Shown here one piece after another: positions 11,089-23,362 of a stretch of 64,000 nt of DNA. How positions within the stretch are numbered: position 1 is the first letter of the stretch; each line of letters begins with the position of its first letter. Where the stretch lies: the NCBI GenBank assembly GCA_011947345.1, contig JAAVTG010000408.1:1-64000 (forward strand). Direction: 5' to 3'. Origin of the DNA: Phytophthora quininea. Its lineage: Eukaryota; Oomycota; Peronosporomycetes; Peronosporales; Peronosporaceae. The notes beneath the pieces are model-generated. The model had not been told where the DNA came from. It was given only the letters and a program-made list of their open reading frames with translations, and did no database searches. Made by a program: the position numbers and the translations under genes.

Positions 11089-11691
11089 TGCTTTTTATTT
11101 CGGGGCTGTCTGGGTGCCGTGATCTGTGCGTGACAAGTCACAATGTCCGTCATCACATGTAGAGTGATTTAGTCTTTGCCCCTCGCTGTCTATCCCACGA
11201 TCTACCAGGCGATTTGCCACGGGGTGACGATAGGATAGGTAATGGAGACTACTTTGAACAAGTGCTGGTGCCATTCAGGATGGCGGATGGCCCATTCGTC
11301 TTGTTCTACACCGTTGTCGGCGGAAGGCCCATTCTTCCTCCAGAGATCGGCGATTTGAAGCGCGAAATTTCCATCGACTCGTGTGATACCGAGCAAATTG
11401 GAAAGTGAGTGGTCACTACGTGCAAGGATCTACCGCTTTTGGAGGAAGCAAGGTAAACTGCTTTGTCGATTGCGAGGAAGAAGGTGCTGGACATGAAGGT
11501 ATCAAAAGTTGATGTACAAGAAGACACTTTTAAAATGGCTTCATGAACTTATCTGGTCTGACGCAACAGCTGTCGACAATGGGAATAATCCTCTGTTGTG
11601 ATGACCACATTTTGTGCACAATCCAAAGTGTTGATTGTTCACTGACGTACACTCTTTTTCTGATGGGGACACGGATGCAGTCGCCAAAGCC
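11089..11691. other. intergenic region between divergent M96-family genes
   Basis: Shared 5' region of the two head-to-head M96-family genes. A short open stretch at about 11214-11408 (plus strand, FRMADGPFVLFYTVVGG) looks coding-like but has no recognised family and no clear start. No convincing promoter element was identified. Confidence 0.4.
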
Positions 11692-12835
11692 ATGATGTCC
11701 CTGCAATTGCTGCTGGGAATGTCCAGACGCAACGCAGTTCCGCCTGTCGACGACGAACATGGCAGCAGCAGCAGCAGCGAAAGCCCCGCCAAGAAGCCCC
11801 GAACCAAAACGAGATACGAGGTCCGCAAGCAGCGGAAATTGGATCTCGTGACGTCTGTGGCCAAGCTCCAAGAGCAGCTTGATGAGCTCAAGTACCGCCT
11901 TCTGGTCGAGCGAGGAGAAGCTGCGAAGACTATTAAGCACGCCCAAGCCAGCAATTTCGTCATGCACGAGGCGATCCAGCAGCAGCACGTGGAAATCGCA
12001 ACCATGGAAGCTTTATTAGCCGCTCACAAGGTCAGTGCCGTTGTATTAAACATTTCATTTTTCGTGAGGATGATCGTACTTTGTTTCAGCAGCAAAACCT
12101 GCCGATGTTGCAGCCTATGCAGCTAGTGATCCGACTAGGAACAGACCTAGATGAGAGGCGAAGCACTTTGACGAAGTTGAAGGATCGGAAACTACGAGAA
12201 GCGGAACGATTTATCGCCGCTAGAAGCCAAGGGCTCGACCCAACGGCGACCTATTCCCAGGAGGACCTGCACGAGTCTCCCAATGGTGAGTTCTCAGTCG
12301 TGCGGTTTGACAACGCCCCGTCAGCGGCGCCAGTGTCCGGGATGTCTTTGAGGCGATCAACTACTCGGTGCAGAACGCCGAGATCATTATTACCGAGTTC
12401 TACGGCAGCGTCACTATCCGTGAAGACACCAACCTCAATGACGCCGAGCTCTCGCAGGTGCGACTAGTGACGTCCACGCCACATGGAGCGACGGTCGAGG
12501 ACAACTCGGTGATATTCTCCGAGTTTACGGACGGGCCCGACGGAGGCCATGGACTCGTTGCTATCGACTTCGTGGACGACGACCAGCTCTACCCGTACCG
12601 TCCGAACGAGCGCCTGCGTCGAGACACGATCACAGTTGTGTCGATTTGGTCGCACATTGATCCATTCTGTGGGAAACCAGTTGTGGTGGGCACGAGATGG
12701 TCGTGGTCGAAACTTGTGCACACCGCGCTTGATGTCCCCAAAAGTGGCTTAAAGGAGCTGTTCGAGTGCTCCATGACGTGGGGAGATACGATGAAGAAAT
12801 GCATTGCACGGCATGTAGGCGAACACAACCAATAA
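11692..12835 (+). CDS. M96 mating-specific family protein, one-base frameshift
   Basis: Paralogue of the neighbouring minus-strand gene. Exon 1 is 11692-12030 and exon 2 is 12090-12835; the 59-bp intron (GTCAGT..CAG) is phase 0. The start is the first in-frame ATG, and a second ATG follows at 11695. The basic region KKPRTKTRYEVRKQRK and a coiled coil precede the intron. After it come QQNLPMLQPMQLVIRLG, QNAEIIITEFYGSVTIRE, IDFVDDDQLYPYRPNERL and a C-terminal MTWGDTMKKCIARHV. The START-like block is entered one base out of frame at cccc 12316-12319, where five C would restore NAPVSGASVRDVF. It is likely a real gene with a consensus error, or a very young pseudogene. Confidence 0.65.
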
Positions 12836-13019
12836 ACGCGAGAGTTCTCGTAGATCCGAGTCCTTGGAGCCCGTTGTATTCTTCTGCTACGTAGTATTTT
12901 ACGCGTTTTTGCAAACTAATAGTAGTTCTCACGAAGTTTTAACAAGTCATGTAGTATTGGTTGGAAACCAAATGAACCGTTCATTCGTTCGCGTTATGAA
13001 AGCTATCGGTCAAGCTGCC

Positions 13020-16000
13020 CTAACGTTTCTGGTGGTTAATGAAGCGTAGCGAGAGTAGGGCCAGCAGACGGAATCCTGCAATGAAGGCGAAGACGATGCC
13101 AAAGTTGCTCCAGATGTCGTCGTGGTAGAGCTTGAACACGGATTCGACGTACTCCTTGACGACGATGTGGTCAATAGAGACAGGTGTGTTGGTCACTGGC
13201 TGGCAGCCAAGCCCCGATCCCCCGCCGACGTATTCCGATGTGTTGGCGTTCCAGACCGGTATGTCGTCGCAGTCGGAGAAAATGAGGGCGCCCATGATCG
13301 CAGCGGAGTACCGGTGCGGGGTGATCGCGTACACCCATTTGTAGCCGCTTGGAATCTCGTTCGCTGGAGGGTTAAAGCCCATGAACAAGATGAAGATGGA
13401 GTTGACCAGGACGCCGATGATCTCGGCGACTTCGATACTTGGCAGAGCGTACACGAAGAACTGGCCCATGTACGTCTGGAGTAGGATGAACAGCGACATG
13501 TTGATCCAGTAGAGCACTGCAGTGCCAAAGCCCGTGAAGCCAACCATCGGGTACCAAATGACTGTGAACAGCAAACCGCTCGCGAAGCTGTACGGGATCT
13601 CCGCCACTGTGGAGCCAACAAAGTACCAAAGCGCATTGTAGGTCTGCGAGGCACGCTCACGGTAGAATGACGTCCGCTCTTCAGACGCGATTGGCAGTAC
13701 ACTGTTGAAGGAGACGATGCCGTTGAAGAGCGCCACGCAGAAGATCATGCCGACGCCTCCATTGAGACCTTGGTAGCTGGTGTACTCGGCGTCTAGGAAC
13801 ACCAATCCAAACAACATACTGAGGAAAAACCCGATCACGAACCGAGTGATGTTGTACGAAGGTGTGCGCCAATACATCCGCATGAAGCGCGTCACCAGGA
13901 ACTGCGCTTGGGTCGACGAGGAAGCAGCTCGTTTCCGTCCAAACGTCATCTCGGGTGTGTCCAGTGAAGGGAACGCAATGCCTTCCTTGGTCAAATTCGA
14001 CTCCAACATGCGGCTTTCGTCGCTCTGGTTGAAGCACTCGACAAAGTCCGTGTTGCCAGCCGACGTATTACCGACGCCAGCGCCGATACACTCCAACATC
14101 CAAGTCGCAGGGTTGTAGCCATCAAGGAGCTCTGGGGTGCCGGGGATGTTTCGGAAGTAGTCGATCAAGTTGCTGCATTTGTCGCCGAGGTCTCCAAAGA
14201 AGACCGTCTCACCACCGCGCTTCAGCAGCAACAGGCTGTCAAAAAGATAGAAGACCTCAGTCGACGGCTGGTGGATGGTGCACACAATCGTTCTTCCACT
14301 GTCGGCGACCTTGCGAACGCCGTCCATGGTGAGCTTTGCAGACCGAGCGTCCAGTCCACTGGTCGGTTCATCCAAGAAGATCACGCTTGGCTGCGCTGCC
14401 AGCTCCACGCCGATAGTTAAACGCTTCATCTGCTCCACAGAGCTACCACGGATGATCTGGTCTGCAATGTCGTGCATGTCCAGCAGGTCCAAGCACTCGT
14501 TCACCGAATCGTACTTCGTGCTGGCAGGAATGCTGCTGTCCTGACGAAGAAACGAGCTGAAGGTGAGTGCTTCTCGGAAGGTGGCAGCCTCGGAATGGAT
14601 ATCCATCTGCTCACAGTAACCAGTAGATCGACGAATTGCCAGGTCGGTGGCCTCGTAGCCGTTTAGCAAGATTTGTCCCTTGATGGTGCCTTCGGTTTTT
14701 CGGCCAGCAATGACGTCCATCAGAGTTGTCTTACCGGCACCCGAGGAACCCATGAGCGCAGTGATCGATCCAGGAACGGCAAACCCACTGATACCTTTGA
14801 GCAAGTCCAAAGACTCCTTGGGGTTGCTTGGGGATGGCACGGAATACCACAAGTCCTTGAACGCTACTGTCACGGGAGTAAAGTTTTCTGCCTCTCTTGG
14901 ACCTCGAGGACCGCAACGCCTTCAAGAGAGCCTCGGTGAGTTGTGCCGTTCTTCGGTGTCGACATCGACACGTAGCTCTCATCGCTTCCGTCTTTTGTGC
15001 TCGTTGAAGAGATCCCAATGTGCTCAGGGGTTTCGTACCGCTTGTATTCGAGCACAATAAATCCAAGACCCATGAAGACAACGTACGCTGCGACCATGAA
15101 TATCGCGCCGTAAATGATCCAAGACTTTGCGGACGGCACATCGAAGAGCGACAGGTAGTATTCGCCCATGGTCGCCCCGAACTCGATGCAGTAATCCACA
15201 TTCTCGTATGTGCACACATCGAAGGAAGACGATCGATACTGGTTGACAGCTAGTGCGCGCAAACACCACGCGATCGGGTTGAGCCAGTAGAGCCACACGA
15301 GGTAGTCTGGCATTTGCTCCTTGGTGACGACAAACCCCGCAAACAAGATGAAAACGACGATCGAGATCATGGCCAGCGGCTTCGAGATGTGAATATCGGG
15401 GGCAATCGCTGCCACGAAGAAGAACCACGCAGCAAACGCCAAGTTCGTCAGGATCAGCAGCACCATAAAGATGATGAACGGTCCAGCAGAGTTCACAAAC
15501 CCACACATCCAGTAAATGAGACTGCCAAAGATCAAACTTTCGCCAACAGCCAGCGGCAGTTGAGCTACCGAGCAGGATAGCACGTAGGTTGCCGTTCGGT
15601 AGAAGTTCGCGCCTCGCTGTTTGTAGAAAATCTCGCGTGCCGACATGTACGTCGGTATCTGCGAGGCTTGGCCCAAAGCAAGGAACAGGATCGACTGGAA
15701 AAGCACTCCAATCATCACCTGGGCGTTGGTGGGATTAACGTCCCAGAACGTCGACGCGTTGATCAGTCCCATGAGGATGATCATGATCGCGCGGCCACGA
15801 AGGAAATCCGTGCTTCGCACTGTTAACACCACCTGTCGGCGCATTAACGTCACCGTGTCCTGGTAGAAAGACTGACGGAACTCTGGCGTTGGGTCCATGT
15901 CTTCGGCTGCGTTTTTCAGCAGCTCCGGGTCATGGGGAGCTTCCACTGCACGGAGCATGTCTTGATGAATGCTCGACGTCCGGAAGATCGTGCTGAACTC

Positions 16001-17124
16001 GCTCGCTTTCCTCGGGAAGTCTTTGGTGCTATCTGAGGATGCGTGTTGGTATTGACGCTGCTCCTTAGTGCCGAGGTCGAGCAGGAAGTCGGCCACATCT
16101 CGTCCAGGCGGACGAACAAAGCCCAACGAAGCGAAATAACCCTCGGCTTGGTTCCGAGGTCCATGGTACATCACTTCACCGTCGTTCAAGATCATCACGT
16201 CGTCGAATAGATCGAAGACTTCAGGTGCAGGTTGCAGCAGCGCGATAACAACCGTCTTCTTGAGATCTTTGGCAATGCTCCTTTGCGTGCTGATGATGTC
16301 GAACGTTGCGGCACTGTCCAATCCAGTGCTGATCTCGTCCATCAGCTTTACGCAATTCGAACCAAACTCCATCTCGCCAGTCGTCACACGTTTGCGCTCG
16401 CCTCCCGACACTCCGCGAAGCATGGCGTCTCCGACAACGGTGTTCTGGCAATTCTCAAGACCAAGGTGGTGGATGATGACGTCGGGGTGGTGCTCAGCTA
16501 GAGCGGTCGCCAACTTGGCAGCATCTTGGTCGCCGTTACGATTCCCCACTGCTAGCGTTGGGTCTCTTCCGCCAGAGAATGCATGGGCAAACTCAATGTT
16601 TCCTTGACGGTCAACAACGGAAAATGCTTATCGCGTTGTGGCACGTACGAGGCGAACTGCGGTAGCTGCTTGGCGATACTCGCTTGGTCTTTCCCGTTGT
16701 ACGTGACAACTCCTTCGATGGTGATGTTTTTCTCCATGGGAAAGCGACCGCTCAAAAACTTCATGAATGACGACTTGCCCGACCCTGGCTGGCCCAACAC
16801 TAGCGTGATGGTGCCGGGCTTGAACACTCCAGTGACGTTCTTGATGATTTCCTTGCGGACGACGTTTTTCTTGGCTGAAAATTTCGTGGCTGTCTTCTTG
16901 AGCGTGTTCCAAAGGGTTGGCAGCTCTTCCTTGAATTCATCCCGGTCGGCTACGACGATGTCGGCTGAAATGGACAGGTCGCTGAAGCGCACCTCCATTT
17001 GAGGGAGTGAACGCCCCATGGCATTTTCGTAGGTGCTGGCGATGTACTCGTGAAAAACTTGTGGGCCGTGGGCCGTCAGCGCGGATCCCGAATCAAGTCC
17101 AGGCTTCTTGTCGTCGGACCCCAT
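13020..17124 (-). CDS. PDR-type full-size ABC transporter (ABCG), two apparent frameshifts
   Basis: Membrane exporter with the reversed (NBD-TMD)x2 order of pleiotropic drug resistance transporters. Length is about 1,368 codons, the usual size. N-terminal nucleotide-binding domain: Walker A GQPGSGKSS, signature VSGGERKR and a Walker B region VKLMDEISTGLDSA (Met where Leu is common). The first membrane block lies at about 15.9-15.0 kb. Second domain: Walker A GSSGAGKTT, degenerate signature GSSVEQMKRLT and Walker B VIFLDEPTSGLD, followed by the second membrane block with SQTYNALWYFVGSTVAEIPY. Frame changes are needed near 16594 (to read EFAHAFSGG) and near 14925 (to reach FTPVTVAFKDLWYSVP). 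Such proteins export drugs, sterols or host toxins; the substrate here is unknown. Confidence 0.85.
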
Positions 17125-17487
17125 GGTGGTGAAGCTCGAAATGCTTGAAGACGCTTGACGATTGCAAAGTAAATTCAGGAATGAGGAATGATATCAAGAA
17201 CACGGCGACTTATTGACGCGGCAGCGGCAACGGCAACGGCGTGAAGGCGGCATAGCGGTCGTCACGTACAAGTGCGACAGGTAACAATCGTCGTTCTGAT
17301 TGCTGTGGCAATAATCGATTCGTGTGCTTATCGCCTCGTCATGGCAATCCGCAAATATGTTTACCACGTTAAAAAATCACTCTCTTCCGATTGTACGACA
17401 AAGTTGCCATATGTTCACTCACTCACTCAGACAAACACCACACCTCAATCGACACGAACAGCAACCACCGGTGGAATCAACGACAAA

Positions 17488-18461
17488 ATGGCAAAGACGG
17501 CGATACTTTTGTTTGCCCATGGCGCGGGTTTCTGCAAGGAAATCTGGGAGCCTGTCATGCGACGCCTGCGAGAGTCTCCGCTGCTACAAGGCGTCACCAA
17601 AACTCGGTTCGTCAGCTTCGACTTCAAGTACCACGGCAGCAACCGAGACGAGGGCGAGACACCTCAAGTGGATCTGAGCGATCCTCAAGCGCCGCGAGTC
17701 TACCACTCAGCAGGCGACTTAACCACGTGGACGTCGGACGAGGTGCTGCGCCGCGTCCAAAGCCTCCAACGCGAGTTTCCAAACTCGCCGTTGATCGGTG
17801 TCGGCCATTCCATGGGAGCTTGTGCGCTGTGGAAGACGGAAGTGCTACAGCCAGGCACGTTCGATGGGCTCGTGCTGTTCGAGCCCGTGTACGGCGACAT
17901 GAACGTCGACATGGTCACGAACTTCCTCGTGTCGATCACACTCAAGCGTCAATCTTCGTGGTGCGTTGCTTGTCTCTTCTTGCTGCCTATAAACTCCATC
18001 CTGATGACTTCTTTGTTTTGCACATGTAGGCCATCCAGAGAGGCGGCTGAAGAACACCTCCGCACTGTTAAGAACTTTGCCAATTGGGACCGCGAGTCAC
18101 TGGACGCTTATATCAAAGGCGGGCTAGTCGACGACAAGGCCACGGGCAAGACGGTGCTGGCGTGCAGTCCGGCCATGGAGGCGTCCTTGTACTGCCACAA
18201 GCTCATGTTTTGCACCGACGAGGAGCTCGCCGGCTGCAAGAGTAAGGTGTTCATCCACAGTGGGGCTCGCTCGAAAATGTTCCTGTCGCCGATTTTCGAC
18301 GAGATGCACGACAAGTGGCCCCACACGTACTCGGTGGGGAGCCCATTCCTCGCGGCTCGCACGTCATGGTGGTGGAACACCCTTCCGTGGTCGCGCAACG
18401 CATCCTGGACAGTTTGGAACAGCTCGATCTGTTTCGCGACCAACTTGTAGCTCGGTTGTAG
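17488..18461 (+). CDS. alpha/beta hydrolase, C-terminus displaced by a one-base frameshift
   Basis: Paralogue and upstream tandem neighbour of the gene at 18632. Start MAKTAILLFAHGAGF. Exon 1 ends at 17960 and exon 2 starts at 18030. The 69-bp intron is a multiple of three without a stop, so it can be misread as coding, but its position matches the paralogue intron exactly. The nucleophile elbow is GVGHSMGAC. Near gggg 18336-18339 the frame changes: the uncorrected reading ends in a Trp-rich tail (SWWWNTLPW), while one more G restores EPIPRGSHVMVVEHP, with the catalytic-type His, and a C-terminal ARL tripeptide (PTS1-like). The same break is in the left arm, so it predates or was spread with the duplication, or is a systematic consensus error. 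Confidence 0.75.
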
Positions 18462-20128
18462 ATGCCCGTCCTCTTCAAAGCAGAGTAACAATCGATATCT
18501 TGATTACTGCCTTTGCTTTGTAAACATCCACAGCGCCTTGAACCTGCCGTGAGATCACTTGACTTGGTGCAGTGCACTGCAGTCACAAAGCACTTCGCCG
18601 CTGGAAGCGACAGACCGCTTCAATTCCAACGATGTCCAAGACGGCCACGCTCCTGTTCGCACATGGCGGAGGGTTCTGCAAGGAATCCTGGACACCGATC
18701 GTGAAGCGACTACGAGAGTCTCCGCTGTTGCAAGGTTCCTCAGTCAGCACCAAGTTCGTGAGCTTCGACTTCAAGTATCATGGCAGCAACCGCGACGAAT
18801 CGGTGCAGCCCCAAGTGGATCTGAGCAACCCAGCCGCTCCACGAGTGCATCATCCAGCGGCTGACTTGACGGCCTGGACGTCTACGCAAGTGCTGCAAGA
18901 AGCTCGCGCGCTCAAGAGCAGCGACACGGCGTTGATCGGCGTCGGCCACTCCATGGGCGCCTCGGCGATGTGGAACACGGAAGTCAACCACCCCGGCACG
19001 TTCGACGGGCTCATCCTGTTCGAACCCGTGTACGGGCCCCAAAACTCCGCTGAAGTCACCACCTTCCTCGTGTCGATCACGCTCAAGCGGGAGTCGTCCT
19101 GGTAAGTCGCAGCAGATGAAACCAGCCGCTACAGTGGGCCCTTGTATTGAACCAGTTGTTGCGGCAATTTCCAGGCCCTCGAGAGCAGCAGCGGAAGAGC
19201 ATCTCCGCAACTTCAGGAACTTTGCGGCGTGGGACCGGGAGGCCCTGGACGCCTACATGGAAGGAGCCCTCGTGGAGGAGTCGTCGGGCAGGACCGTCCT
19301 GGCCTGCAACCCGCTGATCGAGGCGTCGCAGTACTGCCACAAGCTGCTGCACTTCAACGACCAGCAGCTGGGGAGGCCTCAGTGCAGCGTCCGCTTCCAC
19401 TACGGCGGCAGAACCAAAATGTTCCGGCCGCCGCTGTTTGCCGAGATCAGTGCCAAGCACCCGAGCATCTACACGCTGGAAGAGGAGATCCCAGACACGT
19501 CCCACGCCATGGTCATGGAGAAGCCAGCGCTGGTCGCCGAGAGGATCCTGGTCAACCTGGCCAGTCTGGACTCGTTCCGCGAGTCGGCGAAGTTGTAGGA
19601 GCAAATAACGGTGGCAGCAAAGGCAAATTATCGTGGACGGAGCCCATTGAACGTTAGACTGTGCGAGGTAGTGTCGCTCTGGACAGCTCCACTCGATGCC
19701 GTGCTTGGTCCACGAAGTCGGCATCTGCAACGACACAAGCACCTCTATTGCAGCCTTGGCGACTTAATCAATGATGCGGAACTCGTCTCCACACTCGAGT
19801 CTTCACCACTCTGGTCCCCAAGCAGCAAGTGGAGCAGCCCAAAACGAGCGCAAAGAGGATCCGCGACGACCAGGACGTCCGGCGCAGCGTCATCAGCGTG
19901 CAGGTGGAGAACTAGAGCGCATCGAGCCATGAGCACCAAGGCCTGTTTATTTCACTTGCATTTACAATTGATCAGTAAAATGATTTTCTCGATAAAACAA
20001 TTATTTTAGAAATACTTTAGAAATAGAAATGAATTTCTACTTGGGGGTGATTTTTTTTGCCTTGATCGGATATTTGTTATTGTTGTGAAAATTTGGCTTC
20101 TTTTCATGCACTTACGGCTACTTTCCGT
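17696..20128 (+). repeat. right arm of the large inverted duplication
   Basis: Counterpart of 7594-9665. This arm keeps the complete first hydrolase gene, so it is the better candidate for the ancestral locus. Identity is near complete from about 18090 to 20005 and drops on both sides; the last shared block is CGGCTACTTTCC at about 20117-20128. Confidence 0.85.
18632..19598 (+). CDS. alpha/beta hydrolase with C-terminal AKL (putative peroxisomal), right copy
   Basis: Exons 18632-19101 and 19175-19598, with a 73-bp intron that must be removed because its length is not a multiple of three. Motifs: LLFAHGGGFCKE near the N-terminus, GVGHSMGAS nucleophile elbow, and DTSHAMVMEKP with the late His. 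The C-terminal SAKL suggests import into peroxisomes. It sits 170 bp downstream of the first hydrolase in the same orientation, so they form a tandem pair. It is practically identical to the minus-strand copy at 8068-9034, including introns and untranslated flanks. Confidence 0.8.
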
Positions 20129-21639
20129 GAGCACACTTATTGGCCAAGCTGAGTTCTCGACATGTGCGGTCAATTTAATTCTCTCCCATACCTAAGCATG
20201 GGCAACAATACGAAAATAAGAGAGCGATGGGCCAAGCCCCTACGCTGGAAGCCGCGCGGAAGACTAAGACGCTGTTCGCCACCTTGACAAGAAGTAACCG
20301 ACCCTTCTAAGGTGGAAGAAGAAATATTGAAACATGGACACTTCTCCGGATGAAGCTGATGATCGCTGCGGGGGGCGTAGGACGTTCAAGTTGGCGGAAT
20401 ATGAAGAATCTGTATTGACGCATTTCGATTTCTTTTTGAGGACAAAAGCATAGCACCCTGCAAATATATGTTGTCATATTACCCGCTGAAACCTGAATCT
20501 CGCGAACCCAAGGGTAGCCCCCAACGATCGTTGTTGAGGTGATTTGTGGAAGCTCGCCGGACAGGGACCCCAGTAGATATGCGTGCAGCAGTTGAACCGA
20601 AATAACACCACCAATAACAAATAAAAACTTTAAAAGACTTACCAAGGGTGTGGAAGAAGCTGGAATGACAGCTCAACCTAAAAAAACGCTAGGTAGCTCA
20701 ACCACTTGGCTGTAACCCCTATCGGACAGCATCACACTATTTAAAAGCGAAACATGCTACGAAAGAGAGTGAAACGACAAGCACCACTATCCCATAGCAA
20801 TGAAGCAGCATCTCAAGCACGGCATGAGAAGCAAAACTCAAACGTCTATTTGTACTTAAATGACTGTGACATTCTGATACAAATTTGGCATAACGTCCTC
20901 CTATTTTTACAGCACTGGGAGCAGCCTCTGCTGCTCCCGCCGACAGAGCGGGGATAAGGTCCGCCTGCGACTGGCGCTATGTTTGAAACCGTTTGTCCAG
21001 GGGTCCAAATGCTCAGGATTCCAGATGCCAGGATGCCTCCAAGGAGAGAGGCTGTTCATGTCGAGTCCTTCTCCCCATCCTTTACATGGACCACACTGAG
21101 CAAACACAGTAATCGCATATATTACTTATAATAATCTTAGTGTGTAGCCATCTCTAGATGGCTGGATAGGAGCAACACTGGTTGCCGACACTAAGAGCCT
21201 AAACCCACTTCTTCTTTTTTCTCTCACCGACACGACTTTTCAGCTCTCTTCACGAACCTTCACACTTCTCAAAAACTTGCGCTCGTCTCTGGCTGTCATG
21301 CCCAGATGGCGCATGTCTATCCGTCATCATCCGGTGATCGAGTGCATCGTGGTTTCTCTTGGCCAATCACACCCCACCAGCACCTAAACTTTTTGCTTCA
21401 TCACGATGGCCAATCTTGTGTAAAAACGATACTGATAGGACTTGGTTCTGATCTTGATATTAGTATTGATTTGTAAATAACAAAGTTAACAAAAAAGCGA
21501 TGGTACCGGCAAAGAAACGTTTCTATCTTGTTACGCATGTATTCGGCTAAGTCCACTGCTAACGACGCAAGATCACCAACTTAATAACAGCAACGAGGCA
21601 CCACAGAAGATATGCAGCGAACATCCCATAGCAAGTAGA
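20129..21639. other. no gene recognised
   Basis: AT-rich intergenic or decayed repeat sequence. Short open frames here have no recognisable motif or coding-like composition. No LTRs, inverted repeats or RNA genes could be supported by eye. Confidence 0.5.
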
Positions 21640-21900
21640 TCAGTTGCGAATCGAGCAAAGGTCACCTGGGGTGAGGTCGCCAACACTTTCGTTGCATACC
21701 TCCTGGACGTGTACACAAGACAACAGCATCGCATCCATGTGAACTTGACTGAGGATATGAGCACGTTTACGACCTTCCGTACGGAGGATTTTGATGCGAC
21801 AGTTATCCCGTGCCTTAAGTTGTTCGGCATTCTGTCAAGGGGTGAAACAACGTCGAAGGCCGCGCGCGCCAAGAGCAAGAATCATAAGGGCAATCACTGA
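21640..21900 (+). pseudogene. unrecognised coding fragment
   Basis: An open stretch with protein-like composition (VANRAKVTWGEVANTFVAYL, then HVNLTEDMSTFTTFRTEDFD), ending KNHKGNH and a stop. There is no start codon in good context and no recognised family. It is surrounded by repeat-derived sequence, so a fragment of an old mobile element or captured gene is most likely. Low confidence that it is expressed. Confidence 0.25.
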
Positions 21901-22352
21901 TCAAGGAATCATGCAATGGTTGTGTAGACAGTACTTCGAAGTAGAAAGGGAAAACTTTTTGTGAATCGTTACTTTGCTCGCGGCCTTTCTTGTTGTTGCT
22001 CAGCAATAATTTGTGCAATGGACTTAACGGCTTGGATCTAACATGGGCATATTTACTTGGTAATAGCGTCAACAAATATAACATGCGAGTACGTTAAGTT
22101 AATATGTGTACTGTATTTCCCTTCCAACAGTGTAAGGCCTTAAAGTGCAGGACGGTCATTGCCCAGTAAGGAGGCTACGCCAGCCACTACATCTACTTCT
22201 GTGACTGTAGCGCTTTCTCACAGCAACTCGTTTAGTGGCACATCTAGGTCTAATTTCTCACTATCAGCAGCGCGAAAAATCTTCAGCGAGTGTGTGTATT
22301 CAGTAATGCACATTGATAGTACAAGTCAGCAGTACGGAAACTAGAATGCAGT

Positions 22353-22643
22353 TTAAAAGCACTTGCTCCTACACCTGTACCGCAGATATTTCAGCAAACC
22401 TTGAGAAGCTTGATGAGGTGCTGAAGCTCCGCAAAGCATCTCGATAGTTCTGACAACAAATACGCCACAGTTGTGCAAATCAACTTGCGTACCGCGTGGA
22501 ATGGGAGGTAACATCCTATAGTGCTGGCAGTAACAAGGCACGTAACGCCATTGCAACACTTCTTGCATTTGGTGTGGGCATTCGTGTCTACACCCGAAAA
22601 GGCCCTCAGTGTGTGTGCGGTTATCGTGCTGAATTGATATCAT
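22353..22643 (-). pseudogene. possible Ulp1/C48-type cysteine protease fragment
   Basis: The reading contains a run ending NCGVFVVRTIEMLC, preceded by RGTQVDLH. A Gln followed a few residues later by (D/N)CGVF is the C-terminal signature of Ulp1-like (SUMO-type) proteases, where that Cys is the nucleophile. Asn replaces the usual Asp. The upstream His-Asp part of the triad is not visible. Such domains are often carried by Mutator-like and related DNA transposons, which fits the repeat-rich setting. The call rests on one short motif. Confidence 0.3.
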
Positions 22644-22763
22644 AATACTTTACTTTATGATATGATGCTAACATTTTAATGCATGCAGAACCAATATGTC
22701 TCGTTCGCTTCGCAAGAAAGTTATGTGTCAGCACCAAGAAACGCTTCCTGACACTGCGTCCTT

Positions 22764-23221
22764 TTGCGGTCTTTTTCAGTGAACAACGCGTTGCAACAGC
22801 GCGATTTTCTGACGCAGCTTGGCATGGAGACCATTCTCAAGGACCTGAAGGGTAAGCAACCTAAGGTCGATCATGGTGATCTGACAGATGGAGCCTACAC
22901 TACGCATGCGATGCACCAGGCGCTGCAGCGCTATAAGAAACAGCTCGTTTACTTAAACAAGGTGTTCAAGTGCAGCCCAGCTAATCTGACCAAGCGCATC
23001 GCTCAATCACGGAAAGCGGCCCTTATCATCATAGGGCGTCGCCCTGGTCAGCAAGAAGGGCACCTGGCACTGTATTGCCAGGGCCAATGTTGGTGAAAAG
23101 CACATCTTTATCGAGTCTGATTATTACATGTATTTCCCTAATAGTGTAGAGAAGTTAGATGCTTACTTTGAGCACATTGACGGTGTCTACTCTATTGAGG
23201 ACATTGCTTGGAGCGCAACTT
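22764..23221 (+). pseudogene. unrecognised protein fragment with one frameshift
   Basis: First part: FLTQLGMETILKDLKGKQPK and HAMHQALQRYKKQLVYLNKV, up to about 23035. After a frame change the coding-like text continues as KKGTWHCIARANVGEKHIFI, ..YYMYFPNSVEKLDAYFEHID and SIEDIAWSAT, with a stop at 23221. I do not recognise the family. The setting next to a possible Ulp1-like fragment and a copia remnant suggests part of a mobile element. Confidence 0.3.
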
Positions 23222-23362
23222 GAAGTACAGTCACTAATAACTGGTACACTAATACAAATATTCCCTTTTCTCTCAGTATTCTATTTTCAGTAGTTCAATA
23301 ATGACATTAGATACTACAATATTATGGTTTAGCATGATTGGCCATAATTCTGTGTATAAATC

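Noticed and set aside
17961..18029. Reading the hydrolase at 17488 straight through 69 bp as coding.
   Set aside because: The stretch has GT-AG ends at exactly the paralogue intron position and adds a hydrophobic Cys-rich insert absent from the paralogue, so it is an intron whose length happens to be a multiple of three.
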